DNA of 64,000 bases, taken from NCBI RefSeq assembly GCF_963678635.1, contig NC_087063.1, positions 9,644,386-9,708,385 of the forward strand. Direction: 5' to 3'. Below are positions 52,805 to 63,349 of the stretch, piece after piece. How positions within the stretch are numbered: the first letter of the stretch is position 1; the number at the start of each line of letters is the position of its first letter. The notes beneath the pieces are model-generated. The model searched no databases and was not told the origin of the DNA. It saw only the letters and a list, made by a program, of their open reading frames with translations. The translations under genes and the position numbers were made by a program. The stretch is from Symsagittifera roscoffensis (Eukaryota > Xenacoelomorpha > Acoela > Convolutidae).

Positions 52805-53160
52805 GACAAATCTTATTGTGTTTTGAAAGTTTTCGAAAAATTTTTGTGATAAAATTTCCAAGTTTTTGCCCAAAAACTCTCACCACTAACTTACCATGAA
52901 CCAGAAAGCTAATCACCATTTTTTTTGCAAAAAAAACTATACATTTCCACACAAAATTTTCAAAAAACAGCTTTTCTTATCATTATCTAATCATCACACA
53001 AACCATAAAACCTTACCATTGGTATTCACTATCTTAGTACTTTTAGACTCTATACCCAATATTAATACATAGTATGGAAAACAGGAAATCTGTAACGTAT
53101 AATAATACATAGGGTCTTCATTGCTCTTCCCCCCTTATTTTAGTTCCTATATCTTCTACT
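52805..53160 (-). repeat. Polinton right terminal inverted repeat
   Basis: Reverse-complement partner of 31,921-32,330, shorter by about 70 bases lost near 52,917. It ends in TAGTTCCTATATCTTCTACT, the partner of the left end AGTAGTAGATGTTGGAGCTA. Confidence 0.92.
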
Positions 53161-53166
53161 TTGAGC
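53161..53166. other. Target-site duplication TTGAGC, right copy
   Basis: Identical to 31,915-31,920. The flank continues CCAAAATTCACGAG, so removing the element and one TTGAGC restores the CTCATTGA(G/A)(C/A)CCAAAATTCA phrase of the satellite. Confidence 0.92.
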
Positions 53167-53954
53167 CCAAAATTCACGAGTTGGACGAGTAGTTTTTGAG
53201 AAAAGAATCGGTTAAAATATCGCAAACTTGACTTGTTCGATGGTCAAAACTCTTTGTGTAAGAAACTTTGGGCTAAACTTGTTAGGCAATGAAACTTAGC
53301 AGAAACTGATCTACCCATTGAGCCTTAAATCTCAGATTTGGGAGGGTAGTTATTGAGAAAATCAAAAATTTAAAAAACAGTCAAAAATTAGAAAACTTGA
53401 CTTTTCCTAGGCTCATAAATTTTTGTGTTAAAAAGTTTGGACATGACCGCTTATACAGGGTAGCTTCATACAACCCATTCTACACAATGAAACCAAAATT
53501 TCAGATTTTTCGATACTATCGGTAAATTTCGGTATTTTTCGATAAAAGTCAAAAAATATTTGGAAACGGTCATAAATCGAAGTTTTGACTTTTCGGAGGG
53601 CTGTAACTTTTTGTGCAAAAAAATTTGGGCGTAGCCGCTAATGCAGGGGAACTTCCTAGAAGTTTTTCTATCTACCTCAGATTTGGGAGCGCAGATTTTG
53701 AGAAATTGTATAAAAATCCAAAAATGTGTTTCAAAAATTCCCCGCACACACTTTTTCGGCACTACTTTCTTCTCAAGCGTCTCAAAAAAACTTAAGAATA
53801 AAAAAGTCCCCGTCTCAATAAATTTTTCATAATAACTGTTTTTATCAAACAGGAACTCAAAAAAGTGGATACAGTTGAAACTTTTGAAAAACGGTTGCAA
53901 TCAAATTGAATGTTTGATGCAATAAATATAGTTTTCCAGGCTTTCAAAGGCAAC
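53167..53954. repeat. Satellite-like array, right side
   Basis: Continues the family of 31,200-31,914, with the TTTGGGAGGGTAGTTATTGAG, CATAAATTTTTGTGTTAAAA and GTAGCCGCTAATGCAGGG phrases. Frames across it on both strands are repeat artefacts. Confidence 0.83.
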
Positions 53955-54154
53955 NNNNNNNNNNNNNNNNNNNNNNNNNNNNNNNNNNNNNNNNNNNNNN
54001 NNNNNNNNNNNNNNNNNNNNNNNNNNNNNNNNNNNNNNNNNNNNNNNNNNNNNNNNNNNNNNNNNNNNNNNNNNNNNNNNNNNNNNNNNNNNNNNNNNNN
54101 NNNNNNNNNNNNNNNNNNNNNNNNNNNNNNNNNNNNNNNNNNNNNNNNNNNNNN
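53955..54154. other. Assembly gap, 200 N
   Basis: Exactly 200 N, a conventional gap size. It lies between satellite and CA-rich microsatellite, both hard to assemble, so the true distance is unknown. Confidence 0.98.
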
Positions 54155-54423
54155 CATACAAACACACAGAGACGCATAACACAAAGACACACACAGACAC
54201 ACACACACAAAAGGAGAAATACAAAAAGATACAAACAGACACAAAAATACAAACAAGAACACGCATAGTCACAAACAAAAACACTCGGATACCCACCGAG
54301 ACACACACTGACAATACAGGCACACACATACACTTACATATACATGCACACATAGACACAAAATGGCACACACAGAAAGATACATTTGCACAATGATACC
54401 CAGGAACACACATGTACGCACTT

Positions 54424-54494
<71 letters not shown>

Positions 54495-54683
54495 CACAGA
54501 GACACAAACAAAACACATACAGACACGCATAAACAAATACAAAGACACACAAAGAGACACAATAGACACACACAGATATACAAGGACACGCACATACGAA
54601 CGCAGACACACGCACAGACAAACCCAGACACACATAATTACAGAGACACACAGGCACAAAGACACACACATACACATACAAGC
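54155..54683. repeat. CA-rich microsatellite with a (TA)n core
   Basis: Imperfect ACACA repeats with interspersed G and T; a pure TA run of about 30 units lies at 54,429-54,487. Long frames over it translate to Cys/Val or Thr/His repeats and are artefacts. Confidence 0.95.
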
Positions 54684-55159
54684 ATGTTTAGTAGATGTTA
54701 GAGCTGAGGGGAGGGGAACATGGCGGGCGCTATGTATCAACATTCACTATAGAATTCTGGTTCGCCATGCTATGTATAAACTTCAGGTATAAAGTCTACC
54801 TTATGCTAAAACGGGGAAAATGATTGGTAATGTTTCAGTGTAATGTTGAGACAATGGTAAAAAAAATGGTGTTTATGTGTAGAACTATCTAGTTTTTTGC
54901 AACAATCTCGGCTCCGGTTGTCTAATTGGTAATTATCAAGCGTGTATTATGATTATACTGCGGAATGAAGGTAAATTCTATGTTTTTGTTTGGTACATGA
55001 TGAGTTAATGATAAAACATTTTGCATGAAAAATTTTTTTTTTCAATTTTTCTCTAACAACTCCAAAATACAATCAGATTTGATCCAACTTGAGTTATTAC
55101 TTGTTTTGTTTGGTGTTTTAAATAGTTATGCTCTATCTAGCTGAAATTCTAGTGCAATC

Positions 55160-55480
55160 CAAGGAAACTTTGAAAACACACAAACACACACAAAAAAAAT
55201 TACACCAACGCACATAAAAACATAAACACAAACACATACAAACACAATTACACACACACAAACACACATACCAGCAAGCACAGACACACGCACACAAACG
55301 CATGCACATAGACACACACAGCTATCCAGACACACACAGACACATACCGATTTTAACACACACACACACACACACACAAACACACAAACAAACAAATAAA
55401 CACAAACACACTTAAATACACAAACACACACAAAGATATAACACAAACACAAACACACACGCATAATCAAAAACAACAGA
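55160..55480. repeat. CA-rich microsatellite inside the Polinton fragment
   Basis: Imperfect (CACAAA)n and (CA)n repeats. They interrupt the sequence between terminal repeat and polymerase C-terminus, so they expanded after insertion. Confidence 0.93.
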
Positions 55481-55484
55481 TACT

Positions 55485-55722
55485 CTTCCAAAATTTGACA
55501 TGGTTTTGTCTACAAAATCTTCTAGATCTCGTTTGATGTAAGCTTCACTTTTGAATTTGGGTTTATCTGACATTTTTCATTGCCACAAAAAATTTTGCTA
55601 CACAAACATAGCATCTCTGTGCAATCCAAAACCCTCTTTGAGCAGTCCTGACTCTCGTTGTTATCATGCTTTCAGATACTGCAACACATTTGAGGGAAGA
55701 AATTAGGTTAAGTGTCTGCCTT
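55485..55722 (-). pseudogene. pPolB C-terminal fragment of the second Polinton
   Basis: Homologous to 32,690-32,925 and to 57,930-58,145 (landmarks TCTTCTAGATCTCGTTTG, ACAAACATAGCAT, CCTCTTTGAGCAGTCCTGAC, ACTGCAACACATT). No intact frame. Confidence 0.75.
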
Positions 55723-56104
55723 GAACACAAACACAAACACACACAAACACATACACAAGCAAAACAAAAACATAAACAAAAACACACACACGCTTACACA
55801 AAAACTCATACGCCTACGCAAACCCACATAAGAATAAAAACACAAACAGACACAAACAAAAACACATACACACATACACAGAAGCACACAAACACACTCA
55901 AACACATAAGAACACGTACAAACACAGAAACAAAAACAAACACAAACACACATTATAACACAAACACACGAACAAACACAAACACACGCACAGAGACAAA
56001 CAACGACACGCAGATACACACAGACACATACAAACCTAGACACACACACATAAATTTATATACAGAGAGAGAGAGAGAGAGAGAGAGAGGTAGAGAGAGA
56101 GAAA
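55723..56104. repeat. CA-rich microsatellite ending in (GA)n
   Basis: Imperfect ACACAA repeats to about 56,050, then GAGAGA from 56,063 to about 56,104. The MULE coding frame runs directly into it, giving a spurious Ser/Leu-Val/Cys tail. Confidence 0.93.
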
Positions 56105-56114
56105 GAGTGTGTGA

Positions 56115-57059
56115 GTCTTTGTCCTCGCGATACTGAACTGCATAACCAAGTTCGAGTATCTTTCTGTAAATGGCTTGCGAGAAGTGAAAGAAACAACCTT
56201 TAATTTCTTTTTCTGCAAAGTTGTCACCTACAGAATTAATGTAAGCCATTTCAAAGTCCATCATGATTGAACTGGGGGGGGGGGAGGAAGATATCTGCTT
56301 TAAGTTTGACCAGAGAGCGCTGTACGTTTCTTGTCGTTTATCGGGGAGCAGGGCATAGATACACGGAAAAGTTGTTCCATCAACGAAGCAACCGACAGTG
56401 TAAACTTGGTAGAAGTTATCAGGGCAGCTTTTAAAGGTTCCATCGATGAACCAGTTTCCATAAGAGTTTAAGATTTTGATATTTTTGTTGGTTGCGAACA
56501 CCAAATAACGTTTACCGGTTCACGGAACTGTCGAATCTTCCAGAAGAAAATCCTCTCCATTCATGGTTTGCATGTATTGAACAGGCAATTCAAAATTGAA
56601 TCCTGTTGGGATCGGTGGCTGGCTACGGTTTTCATGTCGGATTCTTCTTATCCTTCGTTTGAGGTGAGGCCCCACCGGCATCTTCGATGAGCATTCTGGT
56701 GTGGCTTTCACCAGGGCATTTGACAGCACTTTTTGACTCGAAGAGTCGGTGCAGGCCGCTGTGTCGGCTTAGATTTGCTCGTTAATGGTATACGTTTCCA
56801 TCAAGGCATAGTCTGGGCCGTGTGTGAGTTCATGTGGCGACGATTTGAGGAATTCGCCCTTTGAAGTCCATATGCTTGCCTTACATTGTTTCTTTGATCG
56901 CCGCAACTCGCACTCCCACTGAATAGATTTGACTAACTCTCTTTTCCTATAGTAAGCGTAGTTATTGTGAAGCGCTTTCTGGCCCCCTTTGTTGCTTAAC
57001 ACAAATTTGACTTTATTATTTTGCATTGTAATTGTTTTGAATGAGTCAGTAGTTAACAA
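56115..57059 (-). pseudogene. FLYWCH zinc finger + MULE transposase, two in-frame stops
   Basis: One reading frame from ATG 57,059 carries first a FLYWCH-type zinc-binding domain (FVLSNKGGQKALHNNYAYYR, WECELRRSKKQC...CKASIW, HELTHGPD), then TAA (56,771-56,769), a basic linker KRRIRRIRHENRSQ, TGA (about 56,519), and the MULE domain: GNWFIDGTFKSCPDNFYQ with the first Asp, GTTFPCIYALLPDKRQETYS, IMMDFEMAYINS with the second acid, and GCFFHFSQAIYRKI. The frame never shifts; only the two stops break it. The C-terminal half, including the expected third acidic residue, is cut off by the microsatellite. Fits animal MuDR/Phantom-like transposons; a host gene derived from one is the alternative. Confidence 0.85.
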
Positions 57060-57269
57060 ATTGCACCTGTTTTACAAACTGAACAAAATTTTGCGTCAAG
57101 AGGCAAACGCTTAATTGCTAATGGGGGGATTGAATTGCGACCACGCAAATTGGTATCACACCTGTTACAGTAATTGTTTTGCTGGGACTATATCGGGTGT
57201 TAATTTGTTTATCAGTCAATATAAATTAACGTTAAATTAAATTCAAAAACATGTTCAAAATTTCTGACC

Positions 57270-57535
57270 CCCCCAAATCAACATTCCGTGATCCTAGAGG
57301 TCTGAAGTTTTGACACAATAAAGACGCTGGTTTTCTAGGAATCGGGGACTTCCTTTCACATCACCCCGCATCCCCACCTTAGTGGAAGCGCGGGATTTTC
57401 TAACCCTAGGGGTAAATTTAACAGACCTTTACATTGATTGCCCAAAATGTTATATTTGGGAATCGAACTCACGCTGAAGGAATCAACATTGTTTTCCATT
57501 CACTTGCCATACTGACTGCGCCACGTGGCTTATTA
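57270..57535 (-). mobile_element. tRNA-derived SINE
   Basis: On the minus strand starting near 57,535, an A-box-like TGGCGCAGTCAG is followed about 45 bases later by a B-box GAGTTCGATTCC (57,470-57,458), the internal RNA polymerase III promoter of tRNAs. A body without tRNA character follows (GGTTAGAAAATCCCGCGC, AGGTGGGGATGCGGGG) to about 57,270, ending near a run of G (C-run on the plus strand). The acceptor and T stems no longer pair fully, so this is a SINE rather than a tRNA gene. Confidence 0.62.
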
Positions 57536-57717
57536 ATTTTTGCAATCGAAGCTCATTCTTATAGGAAGCCAACTGAATGCTGGAATCTTAAAGTTGCCAA
57601 AAAGTCACGTCAAAATGGCGATGCATGTATAAATGGAAGTCAGTTCAAAATGAAATCAATAAAAACATGAAATTATATAATGTGTACAGTTTGATTTCCA
57701 TTATAGTGAATAAAATA

Positions 57718-57826
57718 TGGGGGATTTCGTCCTAGGGGGATTTGGTCCTATGGGGGATTTAGTCCTGTGGGATTATATCCGGTGGGATTTTATCCAGGGG
57801 ATTTTGTCCTGTGGGATATAGTCCGT
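57718..57826 (+). repeat. Minisatellite, ~16-bp unit
   Basis: Seven imperfect copies of GGGGGATTTNGTCCTAT (later units GGGATTTTATCCAG and GGGATATAGTCCGTG). GGAT and ATCC/GTCC give each unit a partial inverted symmetry. Confidence 0.9.
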
Positions 57827-57849
57827 GAACGGTAACAACCGTATAGCTT

Positions 57850-60800
57850 AAGGTTCTAACCTTCTTCTGTAGATGTGAGGTTGACTGGTTAGTCTAGTAC
57901 TTTTCCATATATTGACATGGGTCAGTCTCCAAAATCTTCTAGATTTCATTTGTTCAAACACTTAATACTTTATTTGAGTTTATCTGACTTTTGTCATAGC
58001 AGCAATAAAACTTGCTTCACAAATATGGCATTTATGTACATTTAAAATCCTCTTTGAACAATCCCGGCTCTCGTTTATTACATTTTTGGGTGTTGCAGCA
58101 TGTTCTAGTGAAGAAATATGATTTTGCATCTGCCTTGAAATAGTCTCTGCAGTCATGTTTCCTCATTTTTTCTCAATTGGCTCTTCTATCTGACTAGCTA
58201 CAGTGGTATTGAACTTCACATACTGAGCTAAAAAAAAGCGAGTCTGTATCCATCTCCTACTCTTCAAACTTGATTATTTCATAGAACTTGTCAAGGAGAT
58301 TGTAGAAGAGCTCCAACATTCTCAGTTTTGCATAACGCACTATGAAAAATCTGATAATGATGGGTTCTCTGTACTCATTAGTTGTTTTCAACAACTCCAA
58401 CGCATACAAGTCTTTCTCAACTGTTCTCGTTGTTCACTGTTTGTCTTAAAAAGACTTTTCATCATTGAAACTTTTCGTGACGAATACTTTGGTCTATCCA
58501 TGATATGTTATCCTTTGAAGGAATTACTCAAACTTTGTTTCTGTTACGACTCCTGAAAGAGGTTTTCATACCCTTCTCTTCTAGCATCAATCACTGACTG
58601 TACAAAATTTTGAAGCATTTTTAGAGGAATACTAATCAAAAGGGGTAAACTTTAGTGCACTGCAAACGAGCATCTTTATAAAAAATGAAGAATGTAGTTA
58701 TAACTGTTGCATTTTCTATCTTGAAGCTAGATATAAGCACTCTCATAAGATGTTTAAACACCTCATTCTCAAATGCATACTTTTTTTCAAATAGTCGTCA
58801 TTTCTTCCACCTTCGACGTTTTGTAAAGTTAAGGGAAATTTGACAAATTTTGATTTTAGTTTTATCTGGAACAACTAGATGGCACTGAACATAACAAAAC
58901 AAAGGGACGGCTGTAAAAACCGATCTTTTGTAAGGAAAAATGGGTTCTTGGATGAAGATTGATCCTGTCATTGGTTTTGGAATTTCCCCGCCACTCACAC
59001 TGCAACATTTCACATTTCATCAATTTTTTTGTATTTTTTTTAAATAGTCCTGTCTCAAGTCAGCCATCTCTCTGTTCGTTTTTCCTTGCTCAATTTCCTG
59101 CGCAGTCAACATGAAACTAGCTTCTTGACAGAAACAAAAAAGGTAGTAGGATTCCATTGTTTAAAAAACGGTCTTACAGTGATCGTAATAACCGTCAACA
59201 GTAAAACAATCGATTTTTTGTTGTTTTCCAGATTTGACTATTCTCTCTTTTTTACAATTTTACATTATGGTCTTGTTTTTTGGTAAAAAGACATTAGCTT
59301 GTTCTCAATTTGCGAGAACGGACATGTCTAGGTTTAAACTTCTGCATATCGGTGACAAACTGACATCTCGCTAACAGTCGTGCTGGCATATCTTGTTACA
59401 TTGAGTATGGTAAAGCTGGCTTGCTTCGGCTCCAACTGGTCATTTTTTATCGTTTTTTCTCAATCAAACTTTTATCAATTTGGCAAAATGGACAAAATTA
59501 TAACTGATAGATTTAAGCAGACATATGTTTGCTAGATTCGAAAGAGTACATACAAATTTCAACAGAAGTATCCTCTTGTTGTGAAAAAAGTAGTTTTTTT
59601 TCGCCTTGCTTCCAGGGTTGTTCCAACTTTGTTCTAACACCACTGCAAAAAATCTCTAAGTAATGTCATTCGTTTTTCTGCCGATTGTCTTGTAAGTAAA
59701 AATTTTAGTTGAAACTAGATAGGGGTCCAGTCTTGAGGTATGGCTTTTTCAGTGCTTGTTGTTCGTAAAGACTATTTTTCATCAGCTTCTGGTCATCAAC
59801 AAAGTCTTTGCCTAGATGATTGTTGCTTATAAGTTTTCTCAAAAAGGCTTCATAGGGAGGCAGTTCGCAAAAATCCTGCTTTTGAGCATTGCCAAATCAT
59901 TTATAGTGGAAGAATTCTTTCGTTTCTCTAGATTTATAGTTGTTGCTGGACAAGGTCTAGCAACAGCCAATAAGCTGTACATTTCTAAACTTGAAAGATA
60001 TAGATTCGTTCGTTTTTTGATTACTGATGTTTCTTGTTCGTTATTGCAAATCTAATCAGGGATTACGTCAGACTTGATCAAAATGAAACCATATCTACTG
60101 TTTTTAACCTTTTTTACTCACAAAGCTCTCCAGATGTTTTTTCAAACCAATGGTTGATTTTTTCTGATTTCGCATAAACTGTGTTGGAATATCAGCGTTC
60201 TCTGATTCTTCCGCAAATTCATCTTTATACTGAAATATAGTATGTTAATAATTTCATGTCTTGCTCGAACATCAGACAATTTTTTCCTTTATTCGTTCAT
60301 TGACACCTACTTCAATATCTCGCAATTTGGATCTCATCTCCAGCTTTTTTCATCGGCCAACAGTTCGAGGTTGCTTACAAATCAATAATCATTTTCTATG
60401 GATCCCTGTTGTACAAAAAGAGGGTTCATCGATCAAAGTTGATGTTATATTGACTGAAACTCGAACATCTTTTCCAATCCAGGTTGTAGTTTGTGTCTCC
60501 TTCTAGTTTTTTCGTAGGAACACAAATCGTCTCAAAATTGGAGCCTCGCTAGGTTAAAAAAACGCATGTTCAAAAAATGCAAAAAAGAATCCTTCTAGCT
60601 TTTCAAACAAGATTTGAAAGGCCTCATACATTTTTCTAATGAAAAATCTGTCCCACTGGGTATCTACATATTAGGAGGTGTATGTTAAATTGTTCCGACT
60701 CATTGAAGAAATTGTATTAAATAGAAAATCGGCAGCATTTGAAAAAGTTATTTATACCAGTCATATGATTGATATTATTGTTAAACCTCAGTATTTTGAC

Positions 60801-61260
60801 TGTTGTATAAGAGCTTCCAATGCTTCGTCGAGCTGATTCTCATGCGTATTCTCCTTTTTGGATATCGAAATTGTATACAAAGTCGTTTCTTTGCACCATT
60901 TCTTCGACAACAGGTAAGTTTTCAACGGAAAAAGCGGGAAAAAGGTAAAGATCATGATCAGATTTTAATATACGTTCTGAAACGTATCTAATAGCGACAG
61001 AGTCGAGATCAATCTGTTCGTTCAAGTACAAGGCTAATGCGCGTAAAACAAACAAAAGATCTTTGCATGGTTTCTTGTCTTTGTGGGATATAAAAAAAAA
61101 CTTTTCACTTGCATATGTCGTAGTAAACGCTCAGATTCCAGACATCCCATTGGAATGTTTTTATGCAGAGAAATTACCTTTGTAATGGTAATCTCTACAT
61201 TTTGAATTACATCACCTGTTTTTACCAATGAACCCATGGTCCGCTTTTTGTCGGTTGAGG
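57850..61260 (-). pseudogene. Third Polinton polymerase (pPolB), heavily degraded
   Basis: Collinear with 32,640-36,000 of the main element. Recognisable pieces on the minus strand include the C-terminus (57,900-58,150), MDTDSLFF around 58,240 (motif C retained, with a stop upstream), the segment near 58,470-58,550 where motif B would be (no intact motif), the region before motif A (59,500-60,060), and the N-terminal part FVLRALALYLNEQIDLDSVA and LPVVEEMVQRNDFVYNFDIQ (61,055-60,840). It stops near 61,260, before the zinc fingers. There are dozens of shifts and stops. No terminal repeat or other Polinton gene is attached. Confidence 0.85.
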
Positions 61261-61900
61261 CAAGGCTATTAAAGCAGTTTTGTTTTGTTTGTGCAAATTT
61301 TCTGTTTTTGGCAGGCTAGTTTTCGAGAGAAAAAAATGAATCCTGCAAACTGGTGAAAACTTGAGGGTTGGTTTTGTTTCAACAACAAAAATTTTCTAGC
61401 AAAAAATTAGAGTAGCCGCTCTTACAAGAAAAATTTTTGCATCTTTTTTTTCGAATGAAGCGTCAATTCCAGATTTAGCAGGATAGTTTTTGAGAAAAGA
61501 GAGAAGTTTCCAAAAAACGTCAATGCGCCAAAAAAATAAAAACAATTTCAATTATTCTCAGGCAAAAACTTTATTTCTGGAAATTGGGGAAACCTAGAGA
61601 AGAAGAAAGTTTTTTTTTTTTTGAAACTCATGTTTACCAAGGTAGTTTTGAGAAGAATCAAAAAACCAAAAAAGGTTTTCCTCATGGAACCCTTCGAATG
61701 CCGTAGAAAGTGGTGTGAGGTAAAAAGATACTTGAAAATGGTAGAATATTTCTTGAAAAATTGAAAAAAAAAATCGTGTCTCATAAAAATTTTAAAAAAC
61801 CGAATCCCGTAGATTTCCAAAACTCCTGTTTCTATCAATCAGGAAAGAAGTATACACAAGAGAAAAAATCAAAAAAGAGAGAATACTTGATAGGGAAATT
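61261..61900. repeat. Satellite-like array, third block
   Basis: Same family as 31,200-31,914 and 53,167-53,954, with GGCAGGCTAGTTTTCGAGAG, GTAGCCGCTCTTACAAG and TTCCAGATTTAGCAGGATAG phrases. It directly adjoins the broken end of the third polymerase. A small minus-strand frame at 61,548-61,838 is repeat-derived. Confidence 0.75.
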
Positions 61901-62225
61901 GTCTCGAATTATGTCTTTTGGTTACCAAGTCAGCTCACACCACTAAAAGAACCATGCCAAGCCGAAATATACTACATCGAAGAAAAAGAAAAATGATAAA
62001 ATAAACAAAAATCAGAAGTTATACTGATTTCATAGTTAGTAAATTTACAATCAATATAGAAAATTCTAGATCTTACTTCTGCTCTATCGCAATGCTTCTG
62101 CTCTATCGCTAAGAAAGATAGAAACCTCATCGTAATTTTTATCCACGACGAAGTGAATTATCTCTACCTTTATCAATTTAGGTAGAAGATCGTTCAGGAG
62201 ATTAAAAGTATTATTTTTATTCCTA
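61901..62225. other. AT-rich stretch, no gene seen
   Basis: Only a short direct repeat (CTTCTGCTCTATCGC twice near 62,078 and 62,094). Confidence 0.5.
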
Positions 62226-62234
62226 TCAGATTTT

Positions 62235-63063
62235 AGCATAGCACAAGCAGGCATTACTGTTTGAGTTTTCTAATTAATTTCATTAATAGATTATGTTCAC
62301 TGGGTATATTCAGGGGTGAGTGTGGGTTGCCTCTCTTCCGGTAAATAACATTATTTTTCAGAACATCCCTACCATTATCTCCAAAACAATATAAATTCGC
62401 TTAAAAAATTTTCCCATGGTTGACGTTGACATTTTTTTTTATAGTTTGGAATATCAAACGCTACTTTATAAAACTTTTTGTTAATCATAACTGAAAATCA
62501 AAGGGGCCCGCATCCGAATTCAGGCGTAAGAAATCGATTATAACAATTTATGATGATTTTTTGACAATTAAAAGTGATTGTAATTTCCAAAACTAGGTGT
62601 TTAGAGAAATTTTAATCGATCATATTCGTAATATTTTAGCATATCACAAGCAGGCATTACTGTTTGAGTTTTCTAATTAATTTCATTAATAGATTATGTT
62701 CACTGGGTATATTCAGGGGTGAGTGTGGGCTGCCTCTCTTCCGGTAAATAACATTATTTTTCAGAACATCCCCACCATTATCTCCAAAACAATATATATT
62801 CGTTTAAAAATTTTTCCCATGGTAATTGACATTCAAAAACAAGTTTTGTAATTTTTTGTTCTCTTGTTGACGCTGACATTTGTTTAATAATTTGGAATAT
62901 CAAACGCTACTTTATAAAAACTTTCGTTAATCATAACTGAAAATCAAAGAGGTCCGCATCCGAATTCAGGCTTAAGTAATCGATTATAACAAATTATGAT
63001 GATTTTTTGACAATTATAATTGATTGTAATTTCCAGAACTAGGTGTTTAGAGAATTTTTAATC
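62235..63063. repeat. ~0.4-kb tandem duplication
   Basis: 62,235-62,637 and 62,638-63,063 are the same sequence with few changes, starting TAGCA(T/A)A(G/T)CACAAGCAGGC, with ATGTTCACTGGGTATATTCA, CCTCTCTTCCGGTAAATAAC, CAACGCTACTTTATAAAA-like and TTTTGACAATTA phrases. The second copy has about 25 extra bases near 62,825. The ends contain TAATCGAT-type palindromes. Confidence 0.88.
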
Positions 63064-63345
63064 GATTCTAATCGTGATTTTTTCCAGGAGATTATAATCT
63101 CTTATAATCAATCATAACTGATTATAGTTTATACAAAAACACTTAATTGATTATAAAACAGTTAATCGACTATAATCTTATATTTAGCTTTTATTTAGTT
63201 TGTCAAACCAAAACATTATTTGAATTATATCGAATGGGTTTATTTGTTGTCAATAAAACAATCTCTTAAAACGAGATCTCTTGTCCCACTTTGGTTCATC
63301 TGAACACAAAATCTTACCACGAAACAAACGATTCATAGGGATTCT
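63064..63345. repeat. Cluster of TAATCGATTATAA-type palindromic words
   Basis: GATTATAATCTCTTATAATC, GATTATAAAACAGTTAATCGA and relatives pack 63,060-63,180. The words are mutually complementary, so the region can fold into several alternative hairpins. Confidence 0.55.
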
Positions 63346-63349
63346 TTCG

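Larger units (their letters stand above)
31921..53160. mobile_element. Polinton/Maverick element, complete ends, decayed genes
   Basis: A 21.2-kb element starts AGTAGTAGATGTTGGAGC and ends ATCTTCTACT, with inverted ends of about 0.4 kb and a perfect 6-bp duplication outside. It carries a protein-primed DNA polymerase gene (minus), then rightward small genes, integrase, a basic core-type protein, capsid protein and adenain-like protease: the recognised Polinton set except a packaging ATPase, which I could not find. Almost all genes are broken, so the element is not autonomous. Two internal regions were tandemly amplified, which enlarges it relative to the usual 15-20 kb. Polintons are self-synthesising, virus-like transposons; that function is known for the family and inferred here. 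Confidence 0.95.
54690..55722 (+). mobile_element. Left end of a second Polinton
   Basis: Starts AGTAGATGTTAGAGCTGAGG, then CTATGTAT, ATAAAGTCTA, GATTGGTAATG, CTATCTAGTTTTTTGCA and TCCAAAATACAATCAGATTT: the order of landmarks in the terminal repeat of the main element, up to about 55,110. From 55,485 to 55,722 follows the C-terminal part of a polymerase gene on the minus strand, as expected near that end. A CA microsatellite (55,160-55,480) lies between. The piece ends at another microsatellite at 55,723. The preceding six bases are ATGTTT, but no partner end is present to test for a duplication. Confidence 0.82.

Noticed and set aside
54155-54743. Long open frames rich in Cys/Val or Thr/His over the CA-rich region
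   Set aside because: They are translations of an (AC)n microsatellite and the N gap, not genes.
55666-56136. 156-codon plus-strand frame of Thr/His/Lys repeats
   Set aside because: Microsatellite translation; it overlaps a polymerase fragment on the other strand.
57440-57535. Functional tRNA gene
   Set aside because: A and B boxes are present but acceptor and T stems do not pair properly, and a non-tRNA body follows.
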